64,000 nt of DNA, taken from Streptomyces sp. MA5143a (GTDB lineage Bacteria; Actinomycetota; Actinomycetes; Streptomycetales; Streptomycetaceae). This document shows, in pieces, positions 61,172-64,000 of the stretch. The notes beneath the pieces are model-generated. The model was given only the letters and a program-made list of their open reading frames with translations. It was not told the origin of the DNA and did not search any database. Within the stretch, counting starts at the first letter, position 1, and each line of letters starts with the position of its first letter. The stretch spans positions 1-64,000 of the forward strand of contig NZ_OLMK01000002.1 in NCBI RefSeq assembly GCF_900290235.1. The letters are read 5' to 3'. Both the position numbers and the translations under genes were made by a program.

Positions 61172-64000
61172 ACCGCCCCGTGACCGCGCTCCACGGACCC
61201 GAGTCGCCCGGCCTCGCGCTGCCATCTCCCGCGCCCGGCCGGTGGCGGCCCCTGCGCATCGGACTCGTCGATCTCTTCCACTACGACGTCGAGGAGTTCT
61301 GGTTCCGCGACGGCCGGCTGCTGTTGCGTGGTAACAACGGCACCGGCAAGTCGAAGGTGCTCGCCCTTACCCTGCCGTTCCTCCTGGACGGCGACCTCTC
61401 CGCCCGCCGCGTCGAACCCGACGGCGACCCGGGCAAGCGCATGGAGTGGAACCTCCTCCTGGGCGGCGCGCACCCGCACCCCGAACGGCTCGGCTACACC
61501 TGGATCGAGTTCGGACGGCTCGACGGCGCCACCGGCGAGGCGTACTTCCGCACACTGCTGTGCGGCCTGAAGGCGGTCGCCGGACGCGGCATCGCCCGCC
61601 ACTGGTTCGCGGTCACCGACCAGCGGATCGGTGCCGATCTCGACCTGCTGGACGCGACCGGGACGGCACTGTCCCGGGACCGGCTCGCGGAGGCCATCGG
61701 CGGCCACGGCATGGTCCACGACACGGCGAAGGCCTACCGCAGGGCCGTCGACGAAGCCCTCTTCGGGCTCGGGGAGCGGCGCTACGGGGCCCTCGTCGAC
61801 CTCCTGATCCAACTGCGCCAGCCCCAGCTGTCCAAGCGCCCCAGCGAGGCCGCCCTGTCCCGGGCACTGACCGAGGCGCTGCCGCCGATGGACCAGGCGG
61901 TCGTCGCCGACGCGGCGGAGGCGTTCCGGTCGCTGGACGAGGAGAAGGAGGAACTGCGGGCGGCCCGCGAGGCCGAACAGGCGTCCTCGGCGTTCCTCGA
62001 CCACTACCGCCGCTACGCCCGCCTCGCCTCCCGGCGCCGCGCCCGCCTGCCCCGCCGGGAACACGCCCGCTACGAGAATCTGCAAAGGGAACTCGCCAGG
62101 GCGCAGGCGGACCGGGAGCGGGCCGTTGCGGACCGTGAGGAGGCACGGGAGAGGGGTGCCGCCCTCGACGAGCGGGCCGCGCGGCTGGCCGCTCAGGACG
62201 CCACGCTGCGCTCCCGGCCCGAGATGCGTGACGCCCGCGCGCTCGACCGGGCGGCGGACGACGCATCCCGCACGGCCGCGGAGCTGAAGCGGGCCGAGGC
62301 GGACCGGCGTACGGCCGCCGAGGCGCACACCCGGGCCCTGGGTCGGCTCGCCACCGCGGACAACCGGCTCACGGCCGCCCGGGAGGCGCTGGACGGCATC
62401 CGGGACCGGGTGGCCGGGAGCGCCGCGGCCGCCCGGCTCGGCGTCCCCAGGACGGAGGGAGCCCCCGACGCGGTGCTGCGCCGGGAGGCGGACCAGGCGA
62501 CCGCGAGCAGGCGGCGCGCCGTCGAGCACGTGGCGGAGCTCGTCACGCGGGCCGAGCAGGCCGAGGAGCGGCACCGCGCCGCCCGGCTGCGCGCCGACGA
62601 GGCCGACGAGGAGGTCGTGCACGCCGAGGAACGGCTGGCCGAGGCAGGAGAGGACGTCGCCCGGGAGGGGCGGGCGCTGGTCACGGCCGTACGGGCGCAC
62701 CTCTCCGGGTGTGTGGAGCTGCGGGTGCCCGGGCTGCCCGGGGTCCTGGACGCCGTACAGGACTGGGCGAGCTCTCTGGACGGTCCACTGCCGGCCCGTA
62801 CGGCGGCGAGCGAAGCGCATCGCGCCGCCGCCTCCCACCTGGCGGACCGGGCGGCCGGGCTGGCCCACCGCGAGGCGGCGACGGCGGAGCGGCAGCGGCT
62901 GGCGGGGGAGGAGCTGACCACCCTCGAAACGGGTCGGCAGCGCGGCCCTGCGGCTCCCCCCACGCGCACACCCGGCGTGCGGGGCCGGGGCCCCGGCGCT
63001 CCGCTGTGGCGGCTCGTCGACTTCCGCCCGCACGTCACCGGCGCCGACCGCGCTGGACTGGAAGCCGCGCTGGAGGCGTCGGGGCTTCTCGACGCGTGGG
63101 TGCGGCCGGACGGCTCCGCGGCCGCGGCGGACGGACATGACGTATTGCTCGATCCGGTCGGACTGCTCGGCGGGACCGGCCTCGACCGCGCGCTGTGCCC
63201 AGCGGTCGACCCCGCGGACGCGGGGGCCGCAGCCGTGGGGGAGGAGACGGTCGCGCGTCTGCTCGCCTCGATCGGGCTGGCTGCGAGCGACGGCGAGGGG
63301 CCCGGCGAAGCCTCCTTCCAGGCCGGTGGCCACGACACCTGGGTCTGCGCGGACGGGCGCTTCCGCGTCGGGGCGCTAACCGGAAGCTGGGCCAAGGACA
63401 GCGCCCAGTACGTGGGGGAAGGAGCGCGGGAACAGGCGCGACGCGTCCGGATCGGAGAACTGCGCGCCGAAATCGACGGCCTGACGGCGGAACGGGAACG
63501 ACTGGCCGAGGAGTCCCGCGCCGTGGCCGGGCGCCGCGCTGTGCTGGACGCCGAACTCGCCGCACTACCGGGCGACGACGACCTGCGGCACGCCCACGCC
63601 CGCGTCACCGCCGTGACCGAGGCGGTCCGCCGCGCCCGCGCCCGGCGGGACGAACGCGCCGCGGAACTGGCTCCGGCGGCGCGACAGGCCGAGCGCGCGG
63701 CGACCGAACTTGCCGACACCGCGGCAGCCTTGAACCTCCCCACCGACCACACGGCACTGGGCGCCGTGCGCCAGGCGCTCGCCGACCACACCGCCCTCCT
63801 GGCGGCCCTGTGGCCCGCACTGCGCGAGCGCGCGGAAGCCGAGCGCGCGGTGACCGCTGAGCGGGAGGAGACCAGCCGGGCCGACGTCCTCGTGTCCGAA
63901 CTCGCGGAGCGCGCCGCGGAGGCGGCTCGGGTGGCCGCGGCGGCGGACGAACACCTCGCGACGCTCCGCTCCACCGTCGGGGCGGCCGTCGCCGAGCTGC
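61168..64000 (+). CDS. jetC: Wadjet type III JetC (SMC-like ATPase, TIGR02680), 3' end outside window
   Basis: The open frame runs from GTG 61168 to the window edge (at least 944 codons). The N-terminal lobe has Walker A GNNGTGKSK (residues 55-63), then MEWNLLLGG and LLIQLRQPQLSKRPSE, characteristic of TIGR02680. A long Ala/Arg/Glu coiled coil follows, interrupted by a globular hinge-like part (VDFRPHVTGADRAGLEAALE, about residues 617-636). The signature motif and Walker B lie beyond the window, as should jetD. It forms the DNA-extruding motor of the complex. Confidence 0.88.
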   Translation, partial: MNRPVTALHGPESPGLALPSPAPGRWRPLRIGLVDLFHYDVEEFWFRDGRLLLRGNNGTGKSKVLALTLPFLLDGDLSARRVEPDGDPGKRMEWNLLLGGAHPHPERLGYTWIEFGRLDGATGEAYFRTLLCGLKAVAGRGIARHWFAVTDQRIGADLDLLDATGTALSRDRLAEAIGGHGMVHDTAKAYRRAVDEALFGLGERRYGALVDLLIQLRQPQLSKRPSEAALSRALTEALPPMDQAVVADAAEAFRSLDEEKEELRAAREAEQASSAFLDHYRRYARLASRRRARLPRREHARYENLQRELARAQADRERAVADREEARERGAALDERAARLAAQDATLRSRPEMRDARALDRAADDASRTAAELKRAEADRRTAAEAHTRALGRLATADNRLTAAREALDGIRDRVAGSAAAARLGVPRTEGAPDAVLRREADQATASRRRAVEHVAELVTRAEQAEERHRAARLRADEADEEVVHAEERLAEAGEDVAREGRALVTAVRAHLSGCVELRVPGLPGVLDAVQDWASSLDGPLPARTAASEAHRAAASHLADRAAGLAHREAATAERQRLAGEELTTLETGRQRGPAAPPTRTPGVRGRGPGAPLWRLVDFRPHVTGADRAGLEAALEASGLLDAWVRPDGSAAAADGHDVLLDPVGLLGGTGLDRALCPAVDPADAGAAAVGEETVARLLASIGLAASDGEGPGEASFQAGGHDTWVCADGRFRVGALTGSWAKDSAQYVGEGAREQARRVRIGELRAEIDGLTAERERLAEESRAVAGRRAVLDAELAALPGDDDLRHAHARVTAVTEAVRRARARRDERAAELAPAARQAERAATELADTAAALNLPTDHTALGAVRQALADHTALLAALWPALRERAEAERAVTAEREETSRADVLVSELAERAAEAARVAAAADEHLATLRSTVGAAVAEL

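Overview
The window is high-GC actinobacterial DNA, almost certainly from a Streptomyces chromosome. The signs are strong G/C bias at third codon positions, frequent GTG starts, ATGA/GTGA stop-start overlaps, and gene families typical of the genus: DUF397/XRE/ATPase trios, a class F sortase, DUF5999, DUF6299, DUF6153, DUF5134 and BlaI/M56 pairs. No rRNA, tRNA or CRISPR array was recognised.

Positions 1-27,960 look like ordinary chromosome with small catabolic, surface and stress modules. They hold an NAD-kinase-like gene coupled to a slipin; arginine deiminase and ornithine carbamoyltransferase; an aromatic-CoA catabolic cluster (5,326-12,757); a carbonic anhydrase; a class F sortase next to a repeat-rich surface protein; and a probable copper-handling region (16,327-24,653). 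The aromatic cluster comprises an enoyl-CoA hydratase, a bifunctional monooxygenase/flavin reductase, a PaaX-type regulator, an aryl-CoA ligase, an acyl-CoA dehydrogenase and a RidA-like protein. It fits aerobic 2-aminobenzoyl-CoA (anthraniloyl-CoA) degradation. The copper region comprises DUF4396, a CsoR-type operator, DUF5134, a two-component pair, M56/BlaI, DUF6153, DUF305 and a CopZ-like chaperone. A secreted trypsin-like protease with a small companion and a DUF4261 protein follow, separated by gene-poor stretches with repeats and a truncated gene.

Positions 28,561 to the window end are a defence island. It opens with a 1760-residue sacsin-like GHKL ATPase ending in a DUF3883 nuclease-like domain. 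Next come a GmrSD-type DUF262/DUF1524 protein overlapping a CBS-HEPN gene, then a soluble Ser/Thr kinase. After that lies a tightly coupled four-gene operon in which every junction is a 4-base overlap: SNF2 helicase, 1878-residue adenine-specific DNA methyltransferase, 2272-residue DEAD/DUF1998 helicase with two nuclease-like tails, and UvrD helicase with a RelE/ParE-like N-terminus. The order resembles class 1 DISARM (drmD, drmMI, drmA, drmB), but drmA and drmB appear fused, the phospholipase-D gene drmC is absent, and a RelE-UvrD fusion takes the last place. I regard this operon, possibly with its kinase, as the most likely candidate for an undescribed system. A DUF397/XRE/ATPase regulatory trio separates it from a type III Wadjet locus (jetA, jetB, 5' part of jetC) that runs off the right end.
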